From assembly GCA_036839975.1 (NCBI GenBank), contig DAISVU010000031.1, positions 1-7,974 of the forward strand: a stretch of DNA of 7,974 nucleotides, in the 5' to 3' direction. This document shows positions 1 through 6,100 of the stretch, piece by piece (position 1 is the stretch's first letter; each line of letters begins with the position of its first letter). Position numbers and translations under genes: made by a program. Source of the DNA: RGIG7111 sp036839975. Lineage in GTDB: Bacteria; Bacillota; Clostridia; Peptostreptococcales; Anaerovoracaceae. The notes below the pieces were generated by a model. The model saw only the letters and a program-made list of their open reading frames with translations. It was not told the DNA's origin and did not search any database.

Positions 1-166
1 AATTTTGAAGTTCATCAAAACTATAATCTCCCTTTAAAGCTATTCCCTCTCCTACAATTGAATTTTCACATTCCTTTTTGTAATCTTCGATCATTCTCCC
101 AAAACCACCTCCACCATGAGTACAAAATGGAATGATTGTTTTCCCGCTCAAATCAACTGCCCTCAA
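1..166 (-). pseudogene. C-terminal fragment of a flavodoxin-family protein, truncated at its N-terminal side
   Basis: Reverse translation gives DLSGKTIIPFCTHGGGGFGR and then an acidic/lysine-rich helix region ending in FDELQN at the window edge. The segment GKTIIPFCTHGG followed by a glycine run is characteristic of the late beta-strand and loop of flavodoxin-like FMN proteins, so roughly the last third of a flavodoxin is present. The frame stays open upstream to about position 300, but those residues (a basic and aromatic stretch read through the hairpin at 235-256) do not look like flavodoxin and contain no ATG. There is therefore no credible start, and the recognisable part begins near 150-166. 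I read this as a remnant left by deletion or recombination, not as an intact gene. The rest of the C-terminus lies beyond the left window edge. Confidence 0.6.
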
Positions 167-221
167 ATTTGTAATCCGTTTTCCCTTCAGGATTATTGTA
201 ACGAAACCTTTTCTTCTTTTC

Positions 222-256
222 AAGAAGAAGACAAAGACACCGGAATTCCGGTGCCT
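222..256 (-). terminator. Intrinsic terminator after the EFR1 gene
   Basis: A perfect 16-base palindrome, CACCGGAATTCCGGTG (238-253), extends by one G-U and two Watson-Crick pairs to a 9-bp GC-rich stem with an AATT loop. Reading on the minus strand it is followed by the T-rich tract TTGTCTTCTTCTT. It lies about 80 bases past the stop codon of the EFR1-type gene and would end its transcript. The tail is interrupted by C and G, so efficiency may be moderate. Confidence 0.6.
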
Positions 257-333
257 ATGATTGTCAAATATATGTGACAAGAGCCACCCGACTAAAACCT
301 TATGCTATGTCCTTATAATACGATTCAACCGTT

Positions 334-1110
334 TCATTTATATTTTTCGTATCGGCATTGTTCCCTCACCTGCTCGCCGAGCAACGTGATTGCCTTTTGA
401 GGACACAGGCTAATACAGCGGTAACACATTGTACATTGATTCCCGGAAACCGCTCGCTTACCTTTCATTTGGATATTTTTCATCGGACATTCTTTACTGC
501 ATAAGCCGCAACCAATACACGCATCGCTTATTTTCAGTTTATCAGTATATCCTATCGTTTTACGATAAAACCATAGTCTCTGTCCAAGCAATCCCTTGAT
601 ATGTTCTATAAGAGATAATCCTTCTTGAGGATATTTTCCCTGCTTGATTTGTCCTGCAACTTGCTCAATACGCTTATCGGCATTTTTAACAACTTGTCTG
701 TTCTCCTCAATATCTTTTTTCAATAACTTACTGTCACAAACAGAATCAGGCATTTTTATTTGCAGACCTCCAAGGATTTCTGCACCGTACTTCTTTAGAA
801 TTCTTGCCGTACATCCTGTTCCGTCGCCGCTGAAAAGTCCCATTGTATTGACACAAAATACTTTTTTCCCTTTCCATACGGAGCTATTTCTCACAATAAA
901 ATCGCGTACCATAAAGGGCGCATTGGAAAATTGTATTGGATAACCCAAGATAATTGTGTCCTGCTTCCCTAATATATGTAGAATCCGCGGATGCTCCAGC
1001 GGAACACATTCTGCCGTGTCATCTATCAAAGATATAAGTTTCTCAACACAGTGCTTCGTATTTCCGGTTCCACTTAAATATATTCCTATCACTTGTGTAT
1101 TTCCTCCCAT
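334..1110 (-). CDS. EFR1-family flavodoxin/ferredoxin fusion protein
   Basis: The protein joins an N-terminal flavodoxin-like FMN domain to a C-terminal two-cluster ferredoxin. From the longest reading (start codon at 1200, 288 aa) the FMN phosphate-binding loop SGTGNTK is at residues 43-49. The ferredoxin has two CxxCxxCxxxCP motifs: C228, C231, C234, C238 and C256, C259, C262, C266, enough for two [4Fe-4S] clusters. Such proteins are expected to be cytoplasmic electron carriers in anaerobes; the partner is not visible here. I favour the ATG at 1110 because family members normally begin only a few residues before the FMN loop, giving 258 aa. GTG at 1200 and ATGs at 1179 and 1143 extend the frame with sequence I do not recognise, and none has a well-placed ribosome binding site. 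The family assignment is firm, the start is not. Confidence 0.88.
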   Translation of the reverse strand: MGGNTQVIGIYLSGTGNTKHCVEKLISLIDDTAECVPLEHPRILHILGKQDTIILGYPIQFSNAPFMVRDFIVRNSSVWKGKKVFCVNTMGLFSGDGTGCTARILKKYGAEILGGLQIKMPDSVCDSKLLKKDIEENRQVVKNADKRIEQVAGQIKQGKYPQEGLSLIEHIKGLLGQRLWFYRKTIGYTDKLKISDACIGCGLCSKECPMKNIQMKGKRAVSGNQCTMCYRCISLCPQKAITLLGEQVREQCRYEKYK

Positions 1111-1215
1111 GATTCTCTTTTGCCAATCCATGATTTTACTCATACAGTACTCATCGACGAATTCACCGTTAACTCTCATAGACTTGAAGCATCCCCTCAC
1201 CCTACAAATTCTAAT

Positions 1216-1331
1216 TTATATAACTCTTATTTTAAAGATATTTACCTCTTTCTCTTTTATTTTTTCTTCCGCAGTCGATTCCAACCGCTCTCTTCGTTCG
1301 TGGGGAATCTTTGCATGAGTCGTTCCGGCTA
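1216..1331 (-). other. Probable element-chromosome junction region (candidate att side) with an open reading-frame tail
   Basis: This stretch lies directly beyond the 3' end of the recombinase gene, where large serine recombinases usually have one attachment site. In a frame different from the recombinase, the minus strand reads GTTHAKIPHERRERLESTAE and continues, lysine-rich, to a TAA at 1216-1218. Upstream that frame is closed by TAA at about the last recombinase codons, so it has no start of its own. It could be the C-terminal tail of a host gene cut by insertion, or chance. Codons here (CCC, CGG, GCG, CGA) are more GC-rich than those of the recombinase. I see no terminator or convincing promoter in the stretch. 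Confidence 0.35.
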
Positions 1332-3023
1332 TTAATTTACGTCCGTCCCGGACTTAACTAATAGTGCCACACTTTCAACATGCTCATTATTGTCCAAACT
1401 TATATTTAAATCTTCATCAATGATAGGAAGTTTAAAAGTAATTGATTTTAGCCATTGCCCATTCGGTTGCTTTTCTTCGTAAATTTGAATTTCAGAAATC
1501 AAAGCTGTAATTAACTGTCTACGCTCTACATCATTCATTACCTTGTAAAGTTTATCAAAATAGATCAAAATCTTATATATGTTATCTCCTGTAAGTTTCT
1601 CAGCTTCAATAGTTTGTTTCTTTGCTTTCGCATCAATTAACAATGATTCTAAGTCTTCAATCTTATCATACATACGATAAAGTCTATCGTCTAAGTCCTG
1701 TTTTCTTCGTTTGTAGTGCTTATCATCAGCATCTAAATTATCTATTTCCTCAATTAGCTTAAATTTCGTGGAATGGCTCTTCCTCAATTCTTTCTGGTAA
1801 TTATCTATCTCTTTTTCTATTTCAGAGGTATCTACCTTCATATTAATTTTTTCTTGCATCATAGAAGCAAATTTGGGATTGCTTACTATCTTTATAATTA
1901 CCTCAGCAACTGCATCATCTAACAATTCTTCTCTGATTTGTTTATTGTAAGTACATTTATGACCTCTTATCATATGCCTATGTTTACAGCCATAGTAATA
2001 AAAATCTTTATACTTTGTACCATCTTTCTTTTTCTTGATACATTTGTTTCCAAACATTCCCACTCCACATATCGGGCATTTTACAATTCCTGATAACAAA
2101 TGGGTTCTAACATCTTTTCCCTTATTCACATGCTCATATTTCTTTGCTTGTGATTTTAATTTAACCTGAGCAGCCTGCCACAGCTCATCAGAAATTATAG
2201 CTTCATGAATACCTTCAGCTATTAAATATTCATCTTGTTCAACTTGCTTATATTCATTTCTTGTACCATGAACTTTTTCTAAAGTTCTTCTTCCAAAGGC
2301 TATTTTCCCGTTATATACAGGATTCTTTAATATCTTTCTTATAAGACCCGCATCAAATAATGGATTTTTTCCGTTCTGTCTTGGAATTTTTCTTATTCCA
2401 TGATTCTCTAAATATTTAGAAAGTCCATTTGCTCCAATGGTTGTATTAACATATTGATCGAAAATAGTTCTTATAGCTACAGCTTCTTCTTCATTGATAA
2501 ACAGTTTTCCATCGACAAGCTGATACCCATACGGAGCAAACCCTCCGTTCCATTTTCCCTCTCTTGCCTTTTGAATGCGACCTTCCATTGTTTGAACACG
2601 AATGTTTTCTCTTTCAATTTCAGCCACAGCTGATAAAACTGAAATCATCAGTTTGCCTGCATCTTTCGATGAATCAATCCCATCCTCAACACAAATCAAA
2701 TTGACTCCAAAATCTTGCATCGTTTGTAGAGTTGATAAAACATCAGCAGCATTTCTTGCAAATCTTGACAGCTTAAACACAAGAACAAAAGATACTCCAT
2801 CCTTTCCGGATTTTATATCTTCCATCATGCGAGTAAACTGTATTCTTCCCTCAATAGATTTTCCAGACTTGCCAGCATCTTCATATTCTCCAACAATTTT
2901 ATAATCATTATAAAGGGCGAAAGCCTTCATCCTTGATTTTTGTGCCTCTAAAGAATAACCATCTATCTGTATTGATGTAGATACTCTTGTGTAGAGGTAT
3001 ACTTTTATTTTCTCTTTTGACAT
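1332..3023 (-). CDS. Large serine recombinase (TnpX/TndX-like site-specific integrase)
   Basis: A 563-aa protein with the full large serine recombinase layout. The resolvase catalytic domain covers about residues 6-150: the nucleophile is S15 in TRVSTS, with the conserved arginine pair in KLSRFAR at R87 and R90. A recombinase DNA-binding domain follows (about 160-260, starting GGFAPYGY). A zinc ribbon uses C316, C319, C346 and C357. A long charged coiled coil (about 398-475) and a C-terminal domain ending HVESVALLVK complete it. It would excise and integrate the element by cutting both strands at a central dinucleotide, forming 5' phosphoserine links. ATG at 3023 has GAGG eight bases upstream. 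It is last in the element, facing the left junction, as expected for an integrase placed beside its att site. Length and motifs indicate an intact gene. Confidence 0.95.
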   Translation of the reverse strand: MSKEKIKVYLYTRVSTSIQIDGYSLEAQKSRMKAFALYNDYKIVGEYEDAGKSGKSIEGRIQFTRMMEDIKSGKDGVSFVLVFKLSRFARNAADVLSTLQTMQDFGVNLICVEDGIDSSKDAGKLMISVLSAVAEIERENIRVQTMEGRIQKAREGKWNGGFAPYGYQLVDGKLFINEEEAVAIRTIFDQYVNTTIGANGLSKYLENHGIRKIPRQNGKNPLFDAGLIRKILKNPVYNGKIAFGRRTLEKVHGTRNEYKQVEQDEYLIAEGIHEAIISDELWQAAQVKLKSQAKKYEHVNKGKDVRTHLLSGIVKCPICGVGMFGNKCIKKKKDGTKYKDFYYYGCKHRHMIRGHKCTYNKQIREELLDDAVAEVIIKIVSNPKFASMMQEKINMKVDTSEIEKEIDNYQKELRKSHSTKFKLIEEIDNLDADDKHYKRRKQDLDDRLYRMYDKIEDLESLLIDAKAKKQTIEAEKLTGDNIYKILIYFDKLYKVMNDVERRQLITALISEIQIYEEKQPNGQWLKSITFKLPIIDEDLNISLDNNEHVESVALLVKSGTDVN

Positions 3024-3061
3024 AGCATTAACCTCAATATATTTCTCTATATCTTTTTTAT

Positions 3062-3093
3062 ACTTCCAAAAAGTTTGGACTTGTATCTCAAGT
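3062..3093 (-). promoter_or_regulatory. Inverted repeats at the recombinase transcription start, candidate operator or 5' UTR hairpins
   Basis: Just downstream of the recombinase -10 box lie two short dyads: ACTTG-N5-CAAGT (3079-3093) and CCAAA-N3-TTTGG (3066-3078). Their position from about +1 to +30 fits a repressor-binding site or small hairpins in the leader. No known operator consensus is recognised. Confidence 0.35.
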
Positions 3094-3095
3094 AT

Positions 3096-3124
3096 ATTAT
3101 AGCACTTTTATTCCATTTTCTCAA
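3096..3124 (-). promoter_or_regulatory. Sigma-A type promoter of the recombinase gene
   Basis: On the minus strand TTGAGA (3119-3124) is followed after exactly 17 bases by a perfect TATAAT (3096-3101). It overlaps the last codons of the 57-aa ORF and lies about 75 bases before the recombinase ATG, so the integrase can be transcribed independently of upstream genes. Confidence 0.75.
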
Positions 3125-3281
3125 TCTGTGTTTTTACCATGTCAAAGATATTTTCATTTTCAATGTTATTATTTACTGGCATTGAATCTGGCAGATTATC
3201 CAAATCTAAAACACCAGCATACTTTGTAATCAGATTTGCAAACAAATCAGCTAATCCATTCCAGTCGTTATCCACAGACAT
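3108..3281 (-). CDS. Small protein of unknown function upstream of the recombinase (57 aa)
   Basis: The frame reads MSVDNDWNGLADLFANLITK and then an acidic, asparagine-rich tail ending in a lysine-rich helix. It is soluble, with no membrane segment and no domain I can name. The purine-rich sequence GAAGAAAGGGGG abuts the ATG directly, which is too close for ideal use; it would suit a GTG at 3275 (spacing 6) better. The frame also stays open upstream as SYRITIKEFEERG to 3324, which looks coding and is joined by a single base change to an ATG at 3327, so the native protein may be longer and frameshifted here. The recombinase promoter overlaps its 3' end. A role in excision or its control is possible from position alone. 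Confidence 0.55.
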   Translation of the reverse strand: MSVDNDWNGLADLFANLITKYAGVLDLDNLPDSMPVNNNIENENIFDMVKTQIEKME

Positions 3282-3331
3282 CCCCCTTTCTTCAAATTCT
3301 TTTATGGTAATTCTATAACTTTCTCATCTAG

Positions 3332-3373
3332 CTAAGTTTCACGACATTGACGGGTGCTTAGGATCAGCAACAT
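3332..3373 (-). CDS. Possible 13-codon ORF in the recombinase leader
   Basis: ATG at 3373 is preceded by GGTGAG at a spacing of seven and encodes MLLILSTRQCRET before a TAG. The coding region coincides with a hairpin (CTAAG-CAC paired with GTG-aaa-CTTAG on the minus strand). It follows a 19-codon ORF by 22 bases. It may be a leader ORF whose translation affects folding, or chance. Confidence 0.25.
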   Translation of the reverse strand: MLLILSTRQCRET

Positions 3374-3395
3374 TGGAATCTCACCACCGCCCCTG

Positions 3396-3455
3396 TTAAG
3401 ATGAGCCGGCTTTCACTAAAGAAGTATCATTATCATCACTTAGATCATCGCTCAC
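3396..3455 (-). CDS. Possible 19-codon acidic ORF in the recombinase leader
   Basis: GTG at 3455 has AGGA seven bases upstream and encodes MSDDLSDDNDTSLVKAGSS, ending in TAA. The product would be small, acidic and soluble. Its start lies in GTGAGCGA, an eight-base sequence that also occurs once about 100 bases upstream in the same leader. Candidate leader peptide only; no homology is claimed. Confidence 0.3.
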   Translation of the reverse strand: MSDDLSDDNDTSLVKAGSS

Positions 3456-3687
3456 AAAGTTATCCTATTCTTTGCTTTAAGAGAATTTATTTATCGCTCG
3501 TTTCCTTATATCCTTGTCTTTGACAGTATTCATTTAAACCGAAATTCTTCAGCAGGAAAGTTATGGCGTGAAATTTCTTTCGCTCACTAAGTAATTAAAA
3601 GTCCCGTCTTGGTCTATTCAATTGTCAAAGAACAATTATTTGAAAGGGATTTTCTTTACATCTTCCTGTTTGCCATAAATAGGCTAT

Positions 3688-3751
3688 ATCTCTTATAAAA
3701 GTAACGGAGGTCAAACTCCCCTTCACTTTATATAAGGAAAGTTTGACCCCC
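3688..3751 (-). terminator. Strong intrinsic terminator after the sigma-like gene
   Basis: The arms at 3740-3751 and 3706-3717 pair over 12 bp (GGGGGTCAAACT with AGTTTGACCTCC, one G-U). The stem continues inward as TTCCTT with AAGGGG, giving about 18 bp in all with a 10-base loop. On the minus strand a T-rich tail (TTACTTTTAT) follows. It begins 14 bases past the sigma-like gene's stop codon and separates that gene from the recombinase unit. Confidence 0.8.
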
Positions 3752-3765
3752 TTGGTTACCGAAGT

Positions 3766-4176
3766 TTATAAATCTTCGATAAGTTTCTTCAGTTTTTCAA
3801 GAATTTTGTTTCTTCTTTTGATTAAAGCCGGATGTGTAATATCTTTTAATTTTGCTACCGAACGAACAGTTTCATCATTGAAGTACAAACGCTCTATGAT
3901 GTCCCTTTCTTCGTCGTTCAGTTTTGATATAGCATATCTCAATGATTCAATCATCATTTGTGTTTCCACAATTCTTGCTACATCAACACTTTCATCGACG
4001 ATATTGTCTGCATAATGTCCATCATAATCAAAAGAAGAAAATGGTAATACGCAGTGTTCTCTATCTATCATGTAAAGATATTTTTCATGCTCTGTTATCT
4101 TCCAGTAGGCTTTATAGGCTTCTTCACTTACGGGTATGGCGTTCCCTTTGACATAGATGTAATATTCTTTAGCCAT
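3766..4176 (-). CDS. Small sigma-70 region-4 protein, Tn916 Orf7-like
   Basis: A 136-aa protein. The N-terminal half (MAKEYYIYVKGNAIPVSEEA, then a YKAYW and HEKYLY segment) matches the style of conjugative-element sigma-like proteins. The C-terminal half, ISKLNDEERDIIERLYF followed by TVRSVAKLKDITHPALIKRR, is a sigma-70 region 4 helix-turn-helix that would contact -35 elements. There is no region 2, so it is not a complete housekeeping sigma factor. ATG at 4176 has GGAGG eight bases upstream; the open frame back to 4353 is untranslated leader. In Tn916-type elements a similar gene (orf7) helps switch on conjugation genes after antibiotic induction, which would suit its place here (inference). 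It is preceded by a terminator-type leader and followed by a strong terminator. Confidence 0.82.
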   Translation of the reverse strand: MAKEYYIYVKGNAIPVSEEAYKAYWKITEHEKYLYMIDREHCVLPFSSFDYDGHYADNIVDESVDVARIVETQMMIESLRYAISKLNDEERDIIERLYFNDETVRSVAKLKDITHPALIKRRNKILEKLKKLIEDL

Positions 4177-4222
4177 TGTGTTAACCTCCTTTTTATGTTC
4201 TCTGTTTTGCTTTTTTGAGAAT

Positions 4223-4297
4223 AAAAAAGGAGGACTTCTACACTTTGGCGTAAAAAGTCCTCCGGAAATAACAATTGAATTAGCTTTTATTGTTATT
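4223..4297 (-). terminator. Tandem hairpins with intrinsic terminator/attenuator before the sigma-like gene
   Basis: In transcription order, AATAACAAT (4289-4297) pairs perfectly with ATTGTTATT (4267-4275). Then GGAGGACTT (4255-4263) pairs perfectly with AAGTCCTCC (4229-4237), followed by TTTTTTATT. The second hairpin is a classical terminator. Its 3' arm plus U-run (4224-4233) is also perfectly complementary over 10 bases to the sigma-like gene's ribosome binding site (4185-4194), so on read-through it could instead mask that site. Confidence 0.7.
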
Positions 4298-4324
4298 GCA
4301 TTATTTGATTGTCCAAGAAAATAT

Positions 4325-4393
4325 CTATATAAAAGCGAACCAAAAAGGCACAATTAACAACAATCTATTTACAAAACATGAATATGCACTCAT
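4325..4393 (-). CDS. 22-codon hydrophobic ORF, candidate leader peptide or micro-membrane protein
   Basis: ATG at 4393 is preceded by a perfect GGAGGT at a spacing of seven. The frame begins MSAYSCFVNRLL and ends IVPFWFAFI before TAG at 4325. The C-terminal two thirds are hydrophobic and aromatic. A four-codon ORF (ATG at 4408) ends with TGA directly abutting this ATG. The stop lies 28 bases before the tandem hairpins, the arrangement of a leader peptide for attenuation of the sigma-like gene. A small membrane peptide or type I toxin is the alternative; I see no antisense RNA promoter to support that. Confidence 0.45.
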   Translation of the reverse strand: MSAYSCFVNRLLLIVPFWFAFI

Positions 4394-4465
4394 TCACATT
4401 ACCTCCATAACTATTTCTACACTTAGACGCCTCCTTATTTTTAAATCAGCAGATGTAATTCGTAA

Positions 4466-5818
4466 TTACAAATTATTTTTTATTGCCAATCTTAATTTTT
4501 TATGAATGCTAATAGCAAAAGGAATTGTTATTATAGTTGTTATCAAATCTGAAATTGCTTGTGCATATATAACACCATTTAAGCCCATGATTTTAGGCAG
4601 AAATAAAATGATAGGGATAAATACAATTCCTTGTCGCAATGAGTTTAGAAATACTCCCCCTAATGCCTTTCCCATAGACAAATATAAGGTAGAGTAGGTA
4701 AACTGAAATCCAAATGTTATAAACATAATGACACCCGCTCGTAATGCTGGCACCGCTATATTTAATACATTTTCATCAGTCCCAAATATAGATAATATAC
4801 TTGGTGAAAATATATAAATTATCAAAGTCCACACTATGCAAAATACATTTGTCCATTTAATACTCGCCTTGATAGCACCTCTCACTCTTTCATAATTCTT
4901 AGCTCCGTAATTAAATCCGGCTAATGGTTGCAATCCTTTCATATATCCAAATACAACATTTGTTCCTAATGTTATAATCCTAAGAACAATACCCATTGCA
5001 GCTATTGCTTCTTCTCCATAAAAGGACGCTGCATAAGATATTTTGCTTATAGATATAGTTTGTAGAATCTGAAGTATTAACATGGAAATTCCTATCTTCA
5101 ATACCTCTTTATAAATTACAAATGTAGGTTTAAAGTTAGGAAAATTTATCTCAATTAAATTTTTATCTCCTACAAAGTAAATGAGATACATTAAACTCGT
5201 TATCACTCTGGCTATGAGTGTCGCAATAGCCGCACCTCTAACTCCTAAATTAAGTCCAAATATGAATATTGGATCCAAAACCATATTTGATATAGAGCCT
5301 ACAATCATAGCCTTTAATGAAATTTTAGCAGCTCCTTGTGCAACGACTAAATTCCCAAGTGTTACATTTATCGTTCCCAAAATGCCGCCTACTATGAATA
5401 TTCCTGTATACGACTTAGAAATTTCAATAATAGAGGGTATGGCTCCCATAAATTTCAAAACACCATCTAAGTTGCAAAACAATGCAATAGCTGTAATTAT
5501 CCCTAAAATAATACTTGATAGTAAAGCAACTGTCGCTATAATGCCTGCTTCCTTTTTATTATTTTCTCCAAGTAGCCTTGATATATAAGAGCCTGCTCCT
5601 GCACCAAATGTTAATCCTATTCCTAAAAAGATAAGTTGAATTGGGAACGCAACTGAAACGGCAGCTACTGCCTCTTTCCCAAGTCCGGACACAAAATAGG
5701 TATCCACAACATTGTATAAAGCAGCTACCAATAAACTGATAACCATAGGAATACCTAATTTAAAAAGTGCTTTATCAATATTTTCTTTTTTCAAAATTTT
5801 CATTCTGATTTCGTTCAT
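4466..5818 (-). CDS. MATE-family multidrug efflux transporter
   Basis: A roughly 450-aa polytopic membrane protein with the length and pattern of MATE antiporters, which export drugs or other organic cations using Na+ or H+ gradients. The N-terminus shows LGIPMVISLLVAALYNVVDT followed by FVSGLGKEAVAAVSVAFP, a MATE signature. About 12 hydrophobic segments fall in two homologous halves, the second opening near LKIGISMLILQILQ. FGYMKGLQPLAGFNYGAKNY is the conserved second-half motif before a cytoplasmic loop. ATG at 5818 has GGAG nine bases upstream; GTG at 5833 is less likely. The gene has its own promoter and an elaborate attenuator, so it is an inducible pump. It is not obviously MepA, NorM or another named pump. 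A 7-bp inverted repeat spans the stop codon but lacks a U-run, so no clear terminator follows until 4263. Confidence 0.93.
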   Translation of the reverse strand: MNEIRMKILKKENIDKALFKLGIPMVISLLVAALYNVVDTYFVSGLGKEAVAAVSVAFPIQLIFLGIGLTFGAGAGSYISRLLGENNKKEAGIIATVALLSSIILGIITAIALFCNLDGVLKFMGAIPSIIEISKSYTGIFIVGGILGTINVTLGNLVVAQGAAKISLKAMIVGSISNMVLDPIFIFGLNLGVRGAAIATLIARVITSLMYLIYFVGDKNLIEINFPNFKPTFVIYKEVLKIGISMLILQILQTISISKISYAASFYGEEAIAAMGIVLRIITLGTNVVFGYMKGLQPLAGFNYGAKNYERVRGAIKASIKWTNVFCIVWTLIIYIFSPSILSIFGTDENVLNIAVPALRAGVIMFITFGFQFTYSTLYLSMGKALGGVFLNSLRQGIVFIPIILFLPKIMGLNGVIYAQAISDLITTIITIPFAISIHKKLRLAIKNNL

Positions 5819-5852
5819 GTAACATTTCTCCACTTCTCAATATTTTATTTTC

Positions 5853-5957
5853 TGTATTTATGCAACAAAAAAAGGCATAAATACAAAATAGTATATGCCT
5901 TTTGCTTAATAATTTATAAACAAAAGGCTACAGACAAAACATTGCCTATAGCCTTTT
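5853..5957 (-). terminator. Five-arm attenuator (terminator/antiterminator) before the MATE gene
   Basis: In transcription order, A (5946-5957) pairs with B (5922-5933) over 12 bp with one G-U. C (5891-5903) pairs with D (5870-5885) with one bulge, and TTTTTTT follows: an intrinsic terminator. Alternative pairings exist: B with C over 8 bp (5897-5904 with 5921-5928), and D with a further arm E over 11 perfect base pairs (5875-5885 with 5853-5863), which would place the U-run in a loop. A:B plus C:D (stop) and B:C plus D:E (go) are mutually exclusive. Confidence 0.75.
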
Positions 5958-6028
5958 ACATTTTAATTATATATCGAGAAATGCGTACAAAAATAAAGCC
6001 AACTAAATGACCTAATTTTTTGTATTTC

Positions 6029-6100
6029 CCGATGAAATCTTAAATGCAATCTATTTGCTATACTCTGTACAATGTTTCATCGGTTTCATTTGTACAGAGT
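6029..6100 (-). promoter_or_regulatory. Interleaved inverted repeats in the MATE leader ORF, ribosome-responsive fold
   Basis: Two perfect inverted repeats interlock. ACTCTGTACA at 6091-6100 (minus strand) pairs with TGTACAGAGT at 6062-6071, 10 bp. CCGATGAAA at 6075-6083 pairs with TTTCATCGG at 6029-6037, 9 bp. As the second repeat starts inside the loop of the first, the two stems cannot both form as simple hairpins. Most arms lie inside the 29-codon leader ORF, so a ribosome stalled on it would decide which forms. Confidence 0.65.

Larger units (their letters stand above)
3300..3640 (-). promoter_or_regulatory. Long leader region upstream of the 57-aa ORF, candidate structured RNA with boxA-like sequence
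   Basis: The 484 bases between the sigma-like gene and the 57-aa ORF hold no ordinary gene. On the minus strand the region starts with TGTTCTTTGACAATTGAATA, close to the rRNA boxA antitermination sequence (TGTTCTTTGAAAA). TCTTTGACA (3623-3631) is perfectly complementary over nine bases to TGTCAAAGA (3517-3525), closing a domain of about 115 bases that contains the palindrome GAAATTTC next to GTGA/TCAC arms. Further down are two tiny ORFs and an eight-bp stem around 3332-3361. Together these suggest a folded transcript leader, but I cannot assign it to a known RNA family. Confidence 0.4.

Noticed and set aside
644..1335. Plus-strand open frames of 80-120 codons opposite the EFR1 gene
   Set aside because: They lie antisense to a gene with clear FMN and Fe-S motifs, are compositionally biased (Ser/Phe/Ile-rich), and show no family features.
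3300..3640. Group II intron, tRNA or tmRNA in the gene-free stretch
   Set aside because: No domain V-like hairpin, maturase, cloverleaf or T-arm sequence could be found.
4177..4353. N-terminal extension of the sigma-like protein to 195 aa
   Set aside because: The added codons run through the terminator hairpin and U-run, while the ATG at 4176 has a GGAGG at ideal spacing.
4325..4393. Type I toxin gene
   Set aside because: The peptide is hydrophobic enough, but there is no visible antisense RNA promoter or toxin family motif, and the hairpins downstream fit a leader role better.
4454..4470. Terminator at the end of the MATE gene (TGTAATT-CGT-AATTACA)
   Set aside because: The stem is short and AT-rich, overlaps the stop codon, and has no U-run on the minus strand.
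5181..5588. Plus-strand 135-codon frame opposite the MATE gene
   Set aside because: It is the antisense image of membrane-protein codons, with no independent ribosome site or recognisable domain.
5867..5903. Terminator for a plus-strand transcript
   Set aside because: The stem is U-tailed in both directions, but no plus-strand gene lies upstream, whereas the minus-strand leader reads straight into it.
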